Counted from the first letter of the stretch, positions 8,203 through 18,981 are shown. The stretch is DNA of 64,000 nt from Chitinophagales bacterium (GCA_023957235.1 JAMLHI010000002.1:77836-141835); one strand, 5' to 3'. A program made the numbers and translations. The notes: a model not told the origin generated them from the letters alone.

Positions 8203-10152
8203 TTAGTGCCTTATTCCTACTTCCATACTTTCTTTACTCTCTCTATCCAATCTATCCAAAGATGTCATCGTATAAAAATAAAGCCCTCCAACCTTAGCTG
8301 TTTTATCTAAAAAACTTTCCTTGCCAACATCTATAACAGATATTGAAACTGGCTGTTCTCCTCTTTGATACCGATAAATCTTATATTTTAAAACATTCTC
8401 ATCATTGGGTCTTGTCCATTCTATCATGATTCCATCTGGTAAATTAATCGCTCCATTAATAACAGGAGCAACTGGCAAAAGCTCTGGAATAGTAACTTGT
8501 CCAAAAGCTCTTTCTTTGCTAGCATATCCAAATAAATCAATACTTTCTATTTCATAATTATAAGTTTTTCCAGACTCAAAATCTTTATCAAAAATTACAT
8601 TGCCATCAAATATTGAATCCACTGAAAATAATGTAGCATAGGAATTATTTGTACTTTCTTTTTTATATACTTTATAACCTGATACAAACTCATCTTCTCT
8701 ACGTATATCTTTCCAAAATAAATGAATCATCGAATCTTGTAAATAGACAGAAAAATTGGTTGGGGCAGGTACATTTGCACTCATTTCAGGACGTACTTGA
8801 ATCGTATTTGACATGTCACTCACAATATGTGATGTGTTTTCACTTTGGATCTTATAATTATAGAAAACTCTTCCACTCATAGTAGAACTTGTATCAAAAA
8901 ATGTAGCAGTATTTGAATCTGGATGAAGGGAAACCATATCTTCAATCACAGTAAAATCATCACTTCCATTTTCACTTCTGAATACACGAAACCCTGCAAC
9001 AAAATCATCGGGAATGGCCACATAAAGCTTGACTCCACTAGGAGTTCCTTCAGTATTAGTAATTATTGGCGCAATTGGCTTTCGGGTATCAAAACCAAAA
9101 TCAAAAAACTTTGCTGAAGTTTTTCTAATCATATTTGTTGCATCAGCAATCTCCAAATAATAATAATACACCTTGTCTGGCTCTATGTCATCATCAGTAA
9201 ATGATGTATCTGTGGCTAGCACTGCTCCTATCTCAGAAAAATCTTTATCATATGACGTACTTCTAAAAATATGAATGCTTTTCACATTGCTTAAGTCACT
9301 AATTTCCCAATTGAGTGTAATACCTAAAAAATCTTTTGCACGCTTAGCTTTAGTTCGATTAAAAATAACAGTACTAAAATCTTGTAGATTGACAATAATA
9401 GGTGCAGCCCCATGGCTAGTATTACCATATTGATCCACTCCAATTAAGGAATACTGATATTTTTTTCCTCTAGTGCTATTCTTATCTACAATAATATAGT
9501 AGGTTGTATCTTTTATTCTATATTGACTATGAATACCTCTAACTTCTTCTGGCTGTTGCGCATCATTGTATTTATAAACTTTAAAACTTTTGGGAGGAAT
9601 ATTTCCTATTGACTGGAAGCGTAAATATAGCCCATTTTTATCATATTGATATTCATTCAAACTCACAGTATCAAACTTCGGATGAAATGGAAAACTCACT
9701 TCAGTAGAAATAAAATTATTGACTTTATAAGAATATTTTACATTCTCTTTCACCTCAAAATCATAATATAAAACTCCCAATGCCATGCGTACTGCAGGAT
9801 GTAAAGCCCAATTTGTAGCAGAATCCAATAGACCAAATCTTGAAGCTCTCTGCCAGATAATATTCAATAATGAGTCAGAAGGAAAACTGAAATCAGGAAA
9901 ATACTTAGCAGCATCTTTTGCTTTTAATATAAACTCACTTTCAGTGTCCGCACATTTTAAAGTGATAAGTTTCTTAAAGCTGTCATTACCCTCTTTTCTA
10001 TTAAGCTGTATTAATTCAACTTTTACACCATTGGGAATTTCTTTTCCTAAGTAAACAAATATTCCTTTAGGTGCAGGAAATGCAAAATTTTCTTGTGCAG
10101 ATACTTTAATACCAATAAATAGTACTAGTATGATGAGAATTCCATTTTTCAT
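8203..10152 (-). CDS. Exported fibronectin type III-repeat protein
   Basis: About 649 residues from the ATG at 10152, chosen because a clean signal peptide begins there (MKNGILIILVLFIGIKVSA then QEN); the ATG at 10182 would overlap the preceding gene. After a roughly 220-residue N-terminal domain come several FN3-like units, each with a KxYR- or HIFRS-type strand and a closing YYYYLE- or YNYEIESID-type strand, and proline-rich joints. FN3 arrays usually mediate protein or carbohydrate contacts at the surface. No catalytic motif was seen. It sits in the middle of the operon, 20 bp after the 1,923-residue gene. Confidence 0.7.
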   Translation of the reverse strand: MKNGILIILVLFIGIKVSAQENFAFPAPKGIFVYLGKEIPNGVKVELIQLNRKEGNDSFKKLITLKCADTESEFILKAKDAAKYFPDFSFPSDSLLNIIWQRASRFGLLDSATNWALHPAVRMALGVLYYDFEVKENVKYSYKVNNFISTEVSFPFHPKFDTVSLNEYQYDKNGLYLRFQSIGNIPPKSFKVYKYNDAQQPEEVRGIHSQYRIKDTTYYIIVDKNSTRGKKYQYSLIGVDQYGNTSHGAAPIIVNLQDFSTVIFNRTKAKRAKDFLGITLNWEISDLSNVKSIHIFRSTSYDKDFSEIGAVLATDTSFTDDDIEPDKVYYYYLEIADATNMIRKTSAKFFDFGFDTRKPIAPIITNTEGTPSGVKLYVAIPDDFVAGFRVFRSENGSDDFTVIEDMVSLHPDSNTATFFDTSSTMSGRVFYNYKIQSENTSHIVSDMSNTIQVRPEMSANVPAPTNFSVYLQDSMIHLFWKDIRREDEFVSGYKVYKKESTNNSYATLFSVDSIFDGNVIFDKDFESGKTYNYEIESIDLFGYASKERAFGQVTIPELLPVAPVINGAINLPDGIMIEWTRPNDENVLKYKIYRYQRGEQPVSISVIDVGKESFLDKTAKVGGLYFYTMTSLDRLDRESKESMEVGIRH

Positions 10153-10172
10153 AGCTTTTAATTTTATTGCAT

Positions 10173-13100
10173 TTATTTGCATACTGAACTACAAGATTGA
10201 AATTGTATTCCTATATCAGCACCATTATTACTATTATATCCCATGTTAATCCCTAAGTCTAATTGCCCTGTATCAATTCCTACACAAGCATCAGAACAAA
10301 CGCCCAATGCACCTAAGCACTGATCCACTTTCAAATTGAAGCCAACACTAGCACATCCATTGATATCATATTCTCCATTGACACCATTATAACTTCCACT
10401 AATACTAACTTCCGCATTCAAATCTGCGCCTACTTCTGAACAAGTAGCTTCACAAGCTCCTTTTGCATAGGCATGCCCTCGTGCAAGTAAAGAAAGACCC
10501 AATGTCTTATCATTGCTACTAAACGATTTCCATAATCTTGTAGTAAGACCTATATCTACTCCAAATCCAATATCTATCAATGCTGGAATACTAAATGAAA
10601 TTTCAGGAACTACTTGCTTATGAATGCCAGCTTGAAATAAAAACCCTTCTACTTTTGAATTAAAAGCCGAAGGCAAACATTTAAAATCACCCATATCCAT
10701 CTTAACTCCAGTAGGAAATGTTGGATAATTCCCAAATAAACCGAAAAAATTCAAATCTCCTACTCCAGCCACTTTTAACATACCATCTGCACTAAAAAAC
10801 CACCCACCGCCATCTACTATTGTATTAATTCCTGCCTTTAAAAAAGTAGAACTTAAATCCATTTCAATATCTAGATGTCCAATCAATCTACTATTAGGAA
10901 ACTCATAGACCCAGCTCATATTCCCAAAAGGAGTTTCAACATTTTTAACAGATAGTGATTGAGCATCAGCAGTAACAGAGCCATCTACGAAGAATTTCAT
11001 GCGTTGCTTCTTTCCTCCTGGAGATTGATCCGAAATCCCCGCCATACCTTCCATGTCGCCACTGAACCAAAATGGCGTCCATTTGCCATTCTCAATTCGC
11101 ATTCCTCCTTCTGCTTTCCCAAACTTGCGTTGATCCTTTATCGGTATATCTTGCCCTTTATCAATCCAAATACTTACAGAATCTTTGGTGTAATACAAAG
11201 TAGTTTTGGTTGTAGGAAATGCATTAGGTTCTTCACTTTCTCCATTATAGGTAAATTTACCATCGGTCAATGTAGGGTCTTTATAGAATTTATGCTCTAA
11301 TAAAGTAGGTTTGTAAAATGAAACGATTTGTGTATTCACCATATTGAAGTTTAAGCTACTTCCATTGCGTTCAAAAGCTAAAGTAGTAGAGAAGCTTTTG
11401 GGGTCGGGGAGATTGAGTTGAAACAATCCACTCAACAAAAATTGATTATCAGACACACTCATATAGGTCCCATCTAATGGGATGAATTTGAGTATATTGC
11501 GTAGAGTAACGGATTTGCCTCGTAAAGCGAGTAATTGTTCACCCGTACTCATTAGGCTGATACTGCTCAATTCAATTTTATCGGCTGCATTTAGCCCAGG
11601 TAAATTGCTTATGGTAGCTGCTATATCTGGCGTGGGGCCTAAATAAATCTTCCATGCTTTCTTACCTCCACTTTCATCAACTAAACCAAACGTCTTATTG
11701 GTAGAAACAATATCTACGGGATGGATACCCGCCAGCTTCATATTACTGAGTTGAATATCCATATTATTCGCAATTAGCTGGTCATAGCGAATATCTAAAT
11801 TTGAGAAAGGGATGGACACTCCTGTTTCAATAGTTCCTTTGTTAAGCTTTAATCCATTTTCATCTAATTTGAAATCATTACTACTTAACTTCCAATTACC
11901 CATACTAAAAGAAATAGGAGTAGTGCTGTTAATGCTTGGATTTACACCCTTACTTAGTTTAATATTAGAAATTTTTAAATTTAAATTTGAAGGAGAAATG
12001 TCAGCAATGTTAGTTTGAATCAGTGCGGTGAGATTTAGTTCTCCATTGTAGAAAATACTTGCATTGTAATCACTCAAAACACTATTAGGAAAACCAGGCA
12101 ACGAAAACCTTACAGGATTGCCGGTACTATTTGAAATTTTGAATCCATTTGGCGCATTTGCAGGTTCCATTATAGTTTTGTCTGCGTTTAGAACAGGAAT
12201 TGTCAATTTAGAAATAGATGTTTCATTCGGCAATGCCAGAAAAAAAGTATCACTAAATGCAATTACATTTTGGTTAAACGCGGTATTCAAAATTTTCACT
12301 CTTCCTTTTAAAACGCCATACTGTTTCCCCCCAACATCTTTATCTAAATATATACCCAGTTTTTTCTCTTCAACCATACCATTTACACTATTGTAAAGAA
12401 GTAATGGCAACATATTATTCTCAGTAACTATAGGTGTTAATTCCGGTGTTGCAGCAGGAATTCCTTTTACATTTTTGATAGAAGTACTAGGCAGAATCTT
12501 AACACCTTTAAATTGCAAAGTAGTATTGCTATTTACTGAAAATTGGTTATTCCCATTCAAAGAAGCAAAATATCCGTCTATAATTGCCCCTTCATCTCCA
12601 GAAGGAGATAATGAAGTAACCTCTATCGGAAAACCCATTAAGCTGCTTAAATCTATACCGTTGTATATCGTAAGATTAAAACTATGATCTATACATTTAG
12701 GTGTAGTATTTTGACCAGGAAGACCATAGTAATTAAAGTTCATATTACTAAGATTATTAGGAGACTCATAATTGCTTCCATTAAAATTATAATAACTAGA
12801 ATATTGCGTAGGTTGAGTCACAATCACAAAACTATCTCCAACTAAATTCTCACCTCCTTTTATAGCACGTATGGTTTGAGGATAACTACGTAAAGGAATA
12901 TTTTTCAACTCATAATATCCATTTGCATCAGTTTTTGTTTCTATTTCACCAGTTTTTGATGTTCCACTTCCCATCCACAAACTATTGGCTGTAGTTATAT
13001 CCATTTTCACTTTTGCTCCTTCCACTGGAGAGCTATTCCCTTTTCCTGCATATACATAGCCCGATAGGCAAGTGGCAGGCTCCAATTTCACTTCTAAAGA

Positions 13101-15944
13101 TTTGCTGATAGAGGAATAGGGAATAGTCATCGATATCGTCCTTGCTTCATAGTTGCTATTCTCAGGACCTGAAATTCTTACTTGATAAACCTGTCCATTA
13201 TTTTCTTGACCACCTGCATTTTTAAAGCTAAAACTTGTTGAAGCAATATCTAAGCCCATAATGTTAATAAACTTCTTTGTTTTTTCTGAAAGAGGACATT
13301 CTATTGCAACTTGGTATTGTCCCACTTTTGAATAACATGTTTTAGAAACCCCCAATATTTCTACTGTAGCATTTTCTATTGATTTTTCGGTTTGGGCATC
13401 CTTGACACTTACGGTTAATCTACGTTTAATAGTATATAATTTAAGAGTGCCTAAATCAACAGAAGCCTTATCTATTACAACTTCTACTGTATCAGTAATA
13501 TATTTAGGACAAGAAATAATTAGTTTCTGATTAGTGGACATCTTCCGAGCAGGATAATCAGAAAAATATCCATTGTAATCACAATTTCCAGACTTATTTT
13601 CATCCAAAAAGAAAAAATTTGCTACCAAACCTTCTCCTGATTCACCATCAATCACTCTCCCAGAAATCATAGCTCCTCTTTCAATTTTGATTTCAGCATA
13701 ATGCTGTGAGCCGTAAAATAACATCTCAGGCACACCATGTTTTCCTTCTTGATAGCCATCCACTTTTGTCGTAACTACATGCAATGGACCTGTTGGTTTC
13801 AAATCATTTTTATCATACAAGATGCTTAAATTATCAAATGAAAATCTACCATCACTATTCATATAAAAGTAGCGTTTTACCAACTTAGAACAATATGAGC
13901 TGCACGATGACAGTGAATATGCATAGATAAGTTCATCTGCCCAAGTAGGGCTATGACAAATCATTCTATTATTATTCTGACCTATATAAAAACTACTAAG
14001 TGTAACAAGTCCTGATTGAGGCTTGCCATCAAACTTATCAATAACAACTCCTGCTATTGTAGGGAGCTCAGATTTCATTTGTATTGTCTGAACATAAGTT
14101 TCCCCAGTACCCTCAGACAGATAAAAACCTCCTTGTGCAACTAGTTGTTTGAATTTCTCTGGTCCAATTTCAGATGTATAGTTATAGAAGCCTGTAGCTT
14201 TCTTATCAAAATCGGCATAAATAAAATATTGATAATAAGGGTTTTTGATAATAGCAACACGTTCAAATAAAATCTTTCCTTTACTATTTGTTTTTCCTCT
14301 TGCTACAATTTCTAAACCATTAAGTGCTTCTGGATTGCTAATAAACAATTTCTGCCCTGTCAAGTCAGGCAATCCATCATCTTCGGGGAAAGTATTCAAA
14401 GCAAAAATTGAAAGAGGTTTTCGGCATAAATAAACATTGGCATCTGGTAGTGTACGATTGGAAGTACCATAGAGTTGATTACTTGTAGAACCATTTCGTT
14501 CAACAGTTACTTCTAATTTACAAGTTTTTACAGGTACAACCAAAGAGTTAAATGATACAGTTTCTCCTGAAATTGGAGTAATACTTTGCAGTGGGTTAAA
14601 ATAGTATTGAGCATGCGAACTAGTGATAACGACTACAGCTTTACGATATAATGTTCCAGTCCATTTAAACTCTCCACTACCGATTGTATAATTATCTGCC
14701 ATTTTCCCAAAAGAATAAGGAGTAATAAAATTGAATATGAAATTTCCATTAGCATCTGTCTTAGCAATTGCAATTTCATCTCCATCAGAAACGCCATCAA
14801 AAGAAATAGAATTCCAAGTTTTTACACTATTTGAACCTTCATCTAAAAAGTATTTTACTACCAAGCGAATAGTAGCATTTCGCATAGGATAATTTTTATT
14901 CTGTCCACTATTCCAATTATACATGAGTTGCCCATTTACTATAAATGGTTTGATTAATGGTGGAATATATATAGTACCTTGATGAGGAGTTTCAACTACA
15001 GTAAAAGTAGAATTTAATGATTGAACTTGAGGGGTGGTTTCTACTTTGGGTGTGACAGGAACCACATTTTGCATAGCTTTATAGCTAAAAGTACAAGCTT
15101 GACTATACCCGTTATTCTTAAATTGGAGCTGGTTAGAGGGGTCAATACATTTTATACGCCATACATACTTATGGCCTCCGACTAATTGAGGTAAAGCATT
15201 AGTATATAAAATAGAAGTAGTGCCACTAAAAGTTCCAGAATAAATAACAGGGAAAGCGGCATTCTTTACAACATCATTTGGATTCAAATTATTAGGTACT
15301 TCTTTTAAAGTAAATTCGTACTGAATATTTCCTTTTGCAGTAGCGGGAGGAGTCCAAGAGAAGAGAATATTCTGTGGATTTTTTTGATCTATTTCAGCAT
15401 CGCATAACGGCTGAATAGGCAAGCAAGGATCGATATAACTCACTTGAAAAGGAACTGTACAGCCTTTACCATCAATAGACAACAATTCAGATGTATTATA
15501 ATCAAAAGCATTTATACAAATTGTATATATTCCTTCTGGCAACGCCTGATTACGCATAAGCTGTTCTTTGGTAATCCCTACTAGAATAATATTATTCAAG
15601 TCAAAATAAGATTTAGTTTCATTGCTACTAAAATCAATGACCTTTGTCTGAAGAGGAGGAATAACTATAGGACTTGCAGGCCGAAAATCTGAAGATGTTG
15701 TACCGCTCACCCCATTATCACCAAAAATACGCACGCTTAATCTTATACTGACTTCTTCTCTCGATGTATTAGTCAGTGTTAGAAGCAATTTGTTAGGATT
15801 ATCTACATAAGTACTGATATAAGGAGAGAAAGGAGGAATAATCTGTGCATTCACTAATACAGACTGCGCATTAGAGATGAATATCGTCATAAAGAATGCT
15901 ATGAGAGTCAACCATGTATTCTTTCGGGAGAAAAATTTGTACAT
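10173..15944 (-). CDS. Giant exported multidomain protein with a cysteine-rich C-terminus
   Basis: About 1,923 residues. The start is the ATG at 15944 (an upstream in-frame TTG at 15962 is unlikely), giving a signal peptide ending at SNAQ. The N-terminal third has an adhesin-like domain (IIPPFSPYISTYVDNPNKLL) and an FN3-like domain (NILFSWTPPA). The middle carries carboxypeptidase-regulatory-like beta-sandwiches (LSGYVYAG, VEGAKVKM). The last third looks like repetitive beta structure ending in a Cys-rich tail (CEATC, CLGALGVCSDAC, CSSVCK). I know this N-terminal type only from large secreted Bacteroidota proteins of unknown role. It is the first gene of a three-gene operon; an adhesin or surface component is likely, but unproven. 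Confidence 0.7.
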   Translation of the reverse strand: MYKFFSRKNTWLTLIAFFMTIFISNAQSVLVNAQIIPPFSPYISTYVDNPNKLLLTLTNTSREEVSIRLSVRIFGDNGVSGTTSSDFRPASPIVIPPLQTKVIDFSSNETKSYFDLNNIILVGITKEQLMRNQALPEGIYTICINAFDYNTSELLSIDGKGCTVPFQVSYIDPCLPIQPLCDAEIDQKNPQNILFSWTPPATAKGNIQYEFTLKEVPNNLNPNDVVKNAAFPVIYSGTFSGTTSILYTNALPQLVGGHKYVWRIKCIDPSNQLQFKNNGYSQACTFSYKAMQNVVPVTPKVETTPQVQSLNSTFTVVETPHQGTIYIPPLIKPFIVNGQLMYNWNSGQNKNYPMRNATIRLVVKYFLDEGSNSVKTWNSISFDGVSDGDEIAIAKTDANGNFIFNFITPYSFGKMADNYTIGSGEFKWTGTLYRKAVVVITSSHAQYYFNPLQSITPISGETVSFNSLVVPVKTCKLEVTVERNGSTSNQLYGTSNRTLPDANVYLCRKPLSIFALNTFPEDDGLPDLTGQKLFISNPEALNGLEIVARGKTNSKGKILFERVAIIKNPYYQYFIYADFDKKATGFYNYTSEIGPEKFKQLVAQGGFYLSEGTGETYVQTIQMKSELPTIAGVVIDKFDGKPQSGLVTLSSFYIGQNNNRMICHSPTWADELIYAYSLSSCSSYCSKLVKRYFYMNSDGRFSFDNLSILYDKNDLKPTGPLHVVTTKVDGYQEGKHGVPEMLFYGSQHYAEIKIERGAMISGRVIDGESGEGLVANFFFLDENKSGNCDYNGYFSDYPARKMSTNQKLIISCPKYITDTVEVVIDKASVDLGTLKLYTIKRRLTVSVKDAQTEKSIENATVEILGVSKTCYSKVGQYQVAIECPLSEKTKKFINIMGLDIASTSFSFKNAGGQENNGQVYQVRISGPENSNYEARTISMTIPYSSISKSLEVKLEPATCLSGYVYAGKGNSSPVEGAKVKMDITTANSLWMGSGTSKTGEIETKTDANGYYELKNIPLRSYPQTIRAIKGGENLVGDSFVIVTQPTQYSSYYNFNGSNYESPNNLSNMNFNYYGLPGQNTTPKCIDHSFNLTIYNGIDLSSLMGFPIEVTSLSPSGDEGAIIDGYFASLNGNNQFSVNSNTTLQFKGVKILPSTSIKNVKGIPAATPELTPIVTENNMLPLLLYNSVNGMVEEKKLGIYLDKDVGGKQYGVLKGRVKILNTAFNQNVIAFSDTFFLALPNETSISKLTIPVLNADKTIMEPANAPNGFKISNSTGNPVRFSLPGFPNSVLSDYNASIFYNGELNLTALIQTNIADISPSNLNLKISNIKLSKGVNPSINSTTPISFSMGNWKLSSNDFKLDENGLKLNKGTIETGVSIPFSNLDIRYDQLIANNMDIQLSNMKLAGIHPVDIVSTNKTFGLVDESGGKKAWKIYLGPTPDIAATISNLPGLNAADKIELSSISLMSTGEQLLALRGKSVTLRNILKFIPLDGTYMSVSDNQFLLSGLFQLNLPDPKSFSTTLAFERNGSSLNFNMVNTQIVSFYKPTLLEHKFYKDPTLTDGKFTYNGESEEPNAFPTTKTTLYYTKDSVSIWIDKGQDIPIKDQRKFGKAEGGMRIENGKWTPFWFSGDMEGMAGISDQSPGGKKQRMKFFVDGSVTADAQSLSVKNVETPFGNMSWVYEFPNSRLIGHLDIEMDLSSTFLKAGINTIVDGGGWFFSADGMLKVAGVGDLNFFGLFGNYPTFPTGVKMDMGDFKCLPSAFNSKVEGFLFQAGIHKQVVPEISFSIPALIDIGFGVDIGLTTRLWKSFSSNDKTLGLSLLARGHAYAKGACEATCSEVGADLNAEVSISGSYNGVNGEYDINGCASVGFNLKVDQCLGALGVCSDACVGIDTGQLDLGINMGYNSNNGADIGIQFQSCSSVCK

Positions 15945-16088
15945 AGTATAGATTTTTTTCAAAACTAATATGAATAATCTATATTAATTTAATATTATTT
16001 TTCCAAAGTTTGAAACTCAAAGAAACATATTCCGTTATATTTATTTGATAATAAGTAGATTATATGTATTTATTTTAAAAGTTGAACA

Positions 16089-17654
16089 GTGAAAAATAAC
16101 ATAAACTATTCACTTTTTGATTTAATTAAATCACTCAATATGAGTGAAAAAGGATATTTTAAAAAGTTTTCAAGTCGATATGGGAAGAAACAAGGCGCTA
16201 ATGAATACATGAAAATTTTCGATTTATTTGACAAGATGGATAAATTTGATGACAGAATAATTAAGAAAAATCTTCAAAAGAAAAAATCTAATTACAGTCT
16301 CCTAAAATCATATCTATATCATCAAATACTAAAATCATTACGATCATATAAAACAACAAATCACACCCACCAAAACGATATTCAAGAGAACATTTTGAAT
16401 ATTCAAATACTTTTAGAAAAAAACTTAAGCCATCATGCCCTCAATCTAATAGAAAAAATAAAAACAATAGCCTATCAATCTGAAGACTTCAATTCCATAT
16501 TAGCACTTATAACAATTGAAGAAATAATTCAAAAACAAATTAAAATTGAGGATTGTCTAAATCAAGAATTAATAAAACTTAATAAAGAATATGAGCTTAA
16601 CATACAACTGCTTCAACAAGAAAATGAGTTAAATAAGTTATTACTTCATACAAAAAATATCTTTTACAAAACAAAAAACAAACAAATTGACCCACTTGAT
16701 ATTAATGAAATAATATTAAATATTTCAAAAAATAAAAATCTTCAAGAACCAAATGCATTAACCCAAAAGGGAAGACTTTCAGCATACTCCATACTTATTT
16801 ATCTTGCATTATTAAATAAAGATATCAATGAATTAGTCACTTATCTAAAAGCTAAAGATAAAATTTTAGAGGAAAGTAAAATGCAATCAATTACGACCTT
16901 CAAAGAAGAATATTTAAGCAATACAAATAATTTCATCATAACACTTTACAACTCTGAAAATACTGAGGAAGCTCAAAAATATTTATTGAAATTTGAGCAA
17001 GCAAATCATGAAAATCATTATTTAAAAGAATATCATAAATACATACGTACAAATATTCAAATCATCAACTTACTCATAAATAGTAAAAAAACTGTCTCTT
17101 CTCAAGAATTAATCGAAATTGAAAAATCCATATTGGAGTTGGCTCCTATTAATTTTGAAATCAACAAAACCTCATTATACTATTTGTCAATATTATTCTA
17201 TTGTATTGGTGCTAAAGAAAAAAGCATATTCTGGCTCCAACAAATGACTCTAGGCTGCCCAGTTAAGCATAATGAATTTCTAATATATACCCAACTAATT
17301 GTTGCATACATATATTACGAACAAAACTATCCAACCCTAGTAAAAAGCACTTTAAATTCGATAATATATTACGTTAAAAAAGAAGAAATTCATTCACAAT
17401 TTCTTCATAAAATGATTTCAATAAGTAATACATTTTTACTCTCTGAAGATGATGATGCACTATATAAAGCGTACAACAAAATGAATGATTTATACAATAA
17501 TTACATAGAAAAAGTAGCTCTATTTTATAATGATTTCAGTCTTTTAATTTGGTTCAAAAGTAAAATAAACAATACCTCATATATGCAAGAATTACAAAAA
17601 GACGAGTGTCATTTTTGTCAAAATATCGAACGATATTGGGATTTTATATTATAA
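16089..17654 (+). CDS. Unrecognised alpha-helical protein, divergent from the giant-protein operon
   Basis: A 521-residue protein without signal peptide or membrane segment, rich in Lys, Asn, Ile and Glu, and almost wholly helical. It opens with LFDLIKSLNMSEKGYFKKF, a form I associate with uncharacterised Bacteroidota proteins. The rest has TPR-like antiparallel helices (LEKNLSHHALNLIEKI; EEAQKYLLKFEQANHEN). A C-terminal CHFC could bind metal. It is transcribed away from the giant-protein operon across 144 bp. No function can be given. Its extremely low G+C is notable even in this genome. Confidence 0.6.
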   Translation: MKNNINYSLFDLIKSLNMSEKGYFKKFSSRYGKKQGANEYMKIFDLFDKMDKFDDRIIKKNLQKKKSNYSLLKSYLYHQILKSLRSYKTTNHTHQNDIQENILNIQILLEKNLSHHALNLIEKIKTIAYQSEDFNSILALITIEEIIQKQIKIEDCLNQELIKLNKEYELNIQLLQQENELNKLLLHTKNIFYKTKNKQIDPLDINEIILNISKNKNLQEPNALTQKGRLSAYSILIYLALLNKDINELVTYLKAKDKILEESKMQSITTFKEEYLSNTNNFIITLYNSENTEEAQKYLLKFEQANHENHYLKEYHKYIRTNIQIINLLINSKKTVSSQELIEIEKSILELAPINFEINKTSLYYLSILFYCIGAKEKSIFWLQQMTLGCPVKHNEFLIYTQLIVAYIYYEQNYPTLVKSTLNSIIYYVKKEEIHSQFLHKMISISNTFLLSEDDDALYKAYNKMNDLYNNYIEKVALFYNDFSLLIWFKSKINNTSYMQELQKDECHFCQNIERYWDFIL

Positions 17655-18264
17655 TCGAGAATTGCAATCACATTGAATAACAATATAATTTATCCAAATC
17701 TCTAATCTTCATATCTATAAAAGTTTTCATAAAAGCCAACTCTTCATCAAAACTATTATCATCATAATAATCTCCTGAGTTCCACACTGGGGCACCCAAG
17801 TAACAAATAAAAAATTTTACCATATATTTCTATTCATCAGTTAATAATAAAACTCTTAGGTACAGTTCATTAGTATAGGGTAGGCAAACTTCAATCTGAC
17901 AAATACTTCGCAGGATTTTAATTACTTTTTCAGGTGATAAATCTGATTTCTTTTCTTTAAGCTGACGTTCTAATTCTTTATAAATTATATTTTATGATTT
18001 GGCTTTCTCCGCTTTTAAGACTCAGTACTAATATCTTTTCTTTGATTACTTTGGATTCATTCTTAATCCTTGCTCCTATTATAAATTCATAATTCTTAGA
18101 TTGTAGTTCTTCAATATTATTACTCAAGAACAACCCTCAATTGGCAACAATAACATTATCAATTACTTATGATTTTGACAAAATCACTGTGCGGAAGTCA
18201 GAAAAAAGAACAAAAAACTATTTTAATAATTTTCATATATATCAACAATTCCAAAACCTAACTC
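17655..18264. other. Intergenic region holding the transposase remnant
   Basis: 610 bp between two genes. The middle (17830-18154) is the decayed transposase. The minus-strand reading continues open past its stop to about 17690 (including MVKFFICYLGAPVWNSG) without a recognisable family. Nothing else was seen. Confidence 0.5.
17830..18154 (-). pseudogene. Decayed transposase, IS1634/IS4-superfamily type
   Basis: Translating the minus strand from about 18154 gives VIVAN, a stop, then GLFLSNNIEELQSKNYEF and IIGARIKNESKVIKEKIL, which match the DDE core region of IS1634-like transposases, where a VADAGL motif carries a catalytic aspartate. From about 17985, in another frame, comes YKELERQLKEKKSDLSPEKV and onward to LLLTDE and a stop, the family's C-terminus. 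Roughly 100 residues between the blocks are missing. The catalytic aspartate codon reads Asn, with a stop next to it. It is a dead remnant; no element ends were found. Confidence 0.7.
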
Positions 18265-18981
18265 CTAAAATTTCAAATAAAAATCCTTAGTTAAATTTTT
18301 ATAATCATCTGTATAAGACCTATCTTGCTGATATATCACTAAATGCTCTTCTAGACAAAGCGAATCACCATAGGAAAACTCTACCATCATTCTAATAGGC
18401 AATTGCCCTTCAGCACTATAAACAAAGCATTTCCTTGATGGAAACCACTGATAATGCAATCCAATCTCAATTGCTTTCTGCATTTCAATAGTAGGTAAAA
18501 TCAGAGCAATCTTCCCTCTTTTTTGAAGCAATATATCTGCTCTCATGATCAATTTTTCCATGGGCAAATACAATTGATGACGCACTCTGTTTTTGTCCTC
18601 TTTATCTGATAACAAAGCAGAAGAAAAATAGGGAGGATTGCTAATAATTGCATCTGGTTGATAAGACAATGCTAAAGATTCAAAATCTATACATTTAAAG
18701 TCAAGATGATGCTTGAGTGAAAAATTCAATTTATTAAGTAATGCATCTTTTACACTTCCTTCATGAATATCAATTCCCAATATTTCAGCATCAGAAAATC
18801 GTTGTGCCAGCATCAGTGCTATAAGTCCTGAACCCGTACCTACATCTATCACTTTGCGAGGAACAAAATCTTTAAACGCCCATGCACCGATAAGTGTTCC
18901 ATCTGTACCCACTTTCATAGTAGAATTTTGATGATAGACACTAAACTGCTTAAAGCGAAAAAGGGTTTTATCTCTTGACAT
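18265..18981 (-). CDS. trmN6: tRNA1(Val) adenine-37 N6-methyltransferase (TrmN6/YfiC)
   Basis: A 238-residue SAM-dependent methyltransferase modifying A37 of a tRNA. It shows FKQFSVYHQNSTMKVGTDG, the SAM-binding VIDVGTGSGLIALMLAQR, the acidic loop ILGIDIHEGS and the N6-adenine signature NPPY. The start ATG at 18981 gives the family's usual N-terminus and overlaps the end of meaB by 14 bp; the longer reading would run 77 bp into meaB. Probably co-transcribed with meaB, though the two have no known functional link. Confidence 0.85.
   Translation of the reverse strand: MSRDKTLFRFKQFSVYHQNSTMKVGTDGTLIGAWAFKDFVPRKVIDVGTGSGLIALMLAQRFSDAEILGIDIHEGSVKDALLNKLNFSLKHHLDFKCIDFESLALSYQPDAIISNPPYFSSALLSDKEDKNRVRHQLYLPMEKLIMRADILLQKRGKIALILPTIEMQKAIEIGLHYQWFPSRKCFVYSAEGQLPIRMMVEFSYGDSLCLEEHLVIYQQDRSYTDDYKNLTKDFYLKF

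Noticed and set aside
10173..15962. TTG start at 15962 for the giant protein
   Set aside because: The ATG at 15944 gives a proper signal peptide and is a normal start; the TTG adds only six residues.
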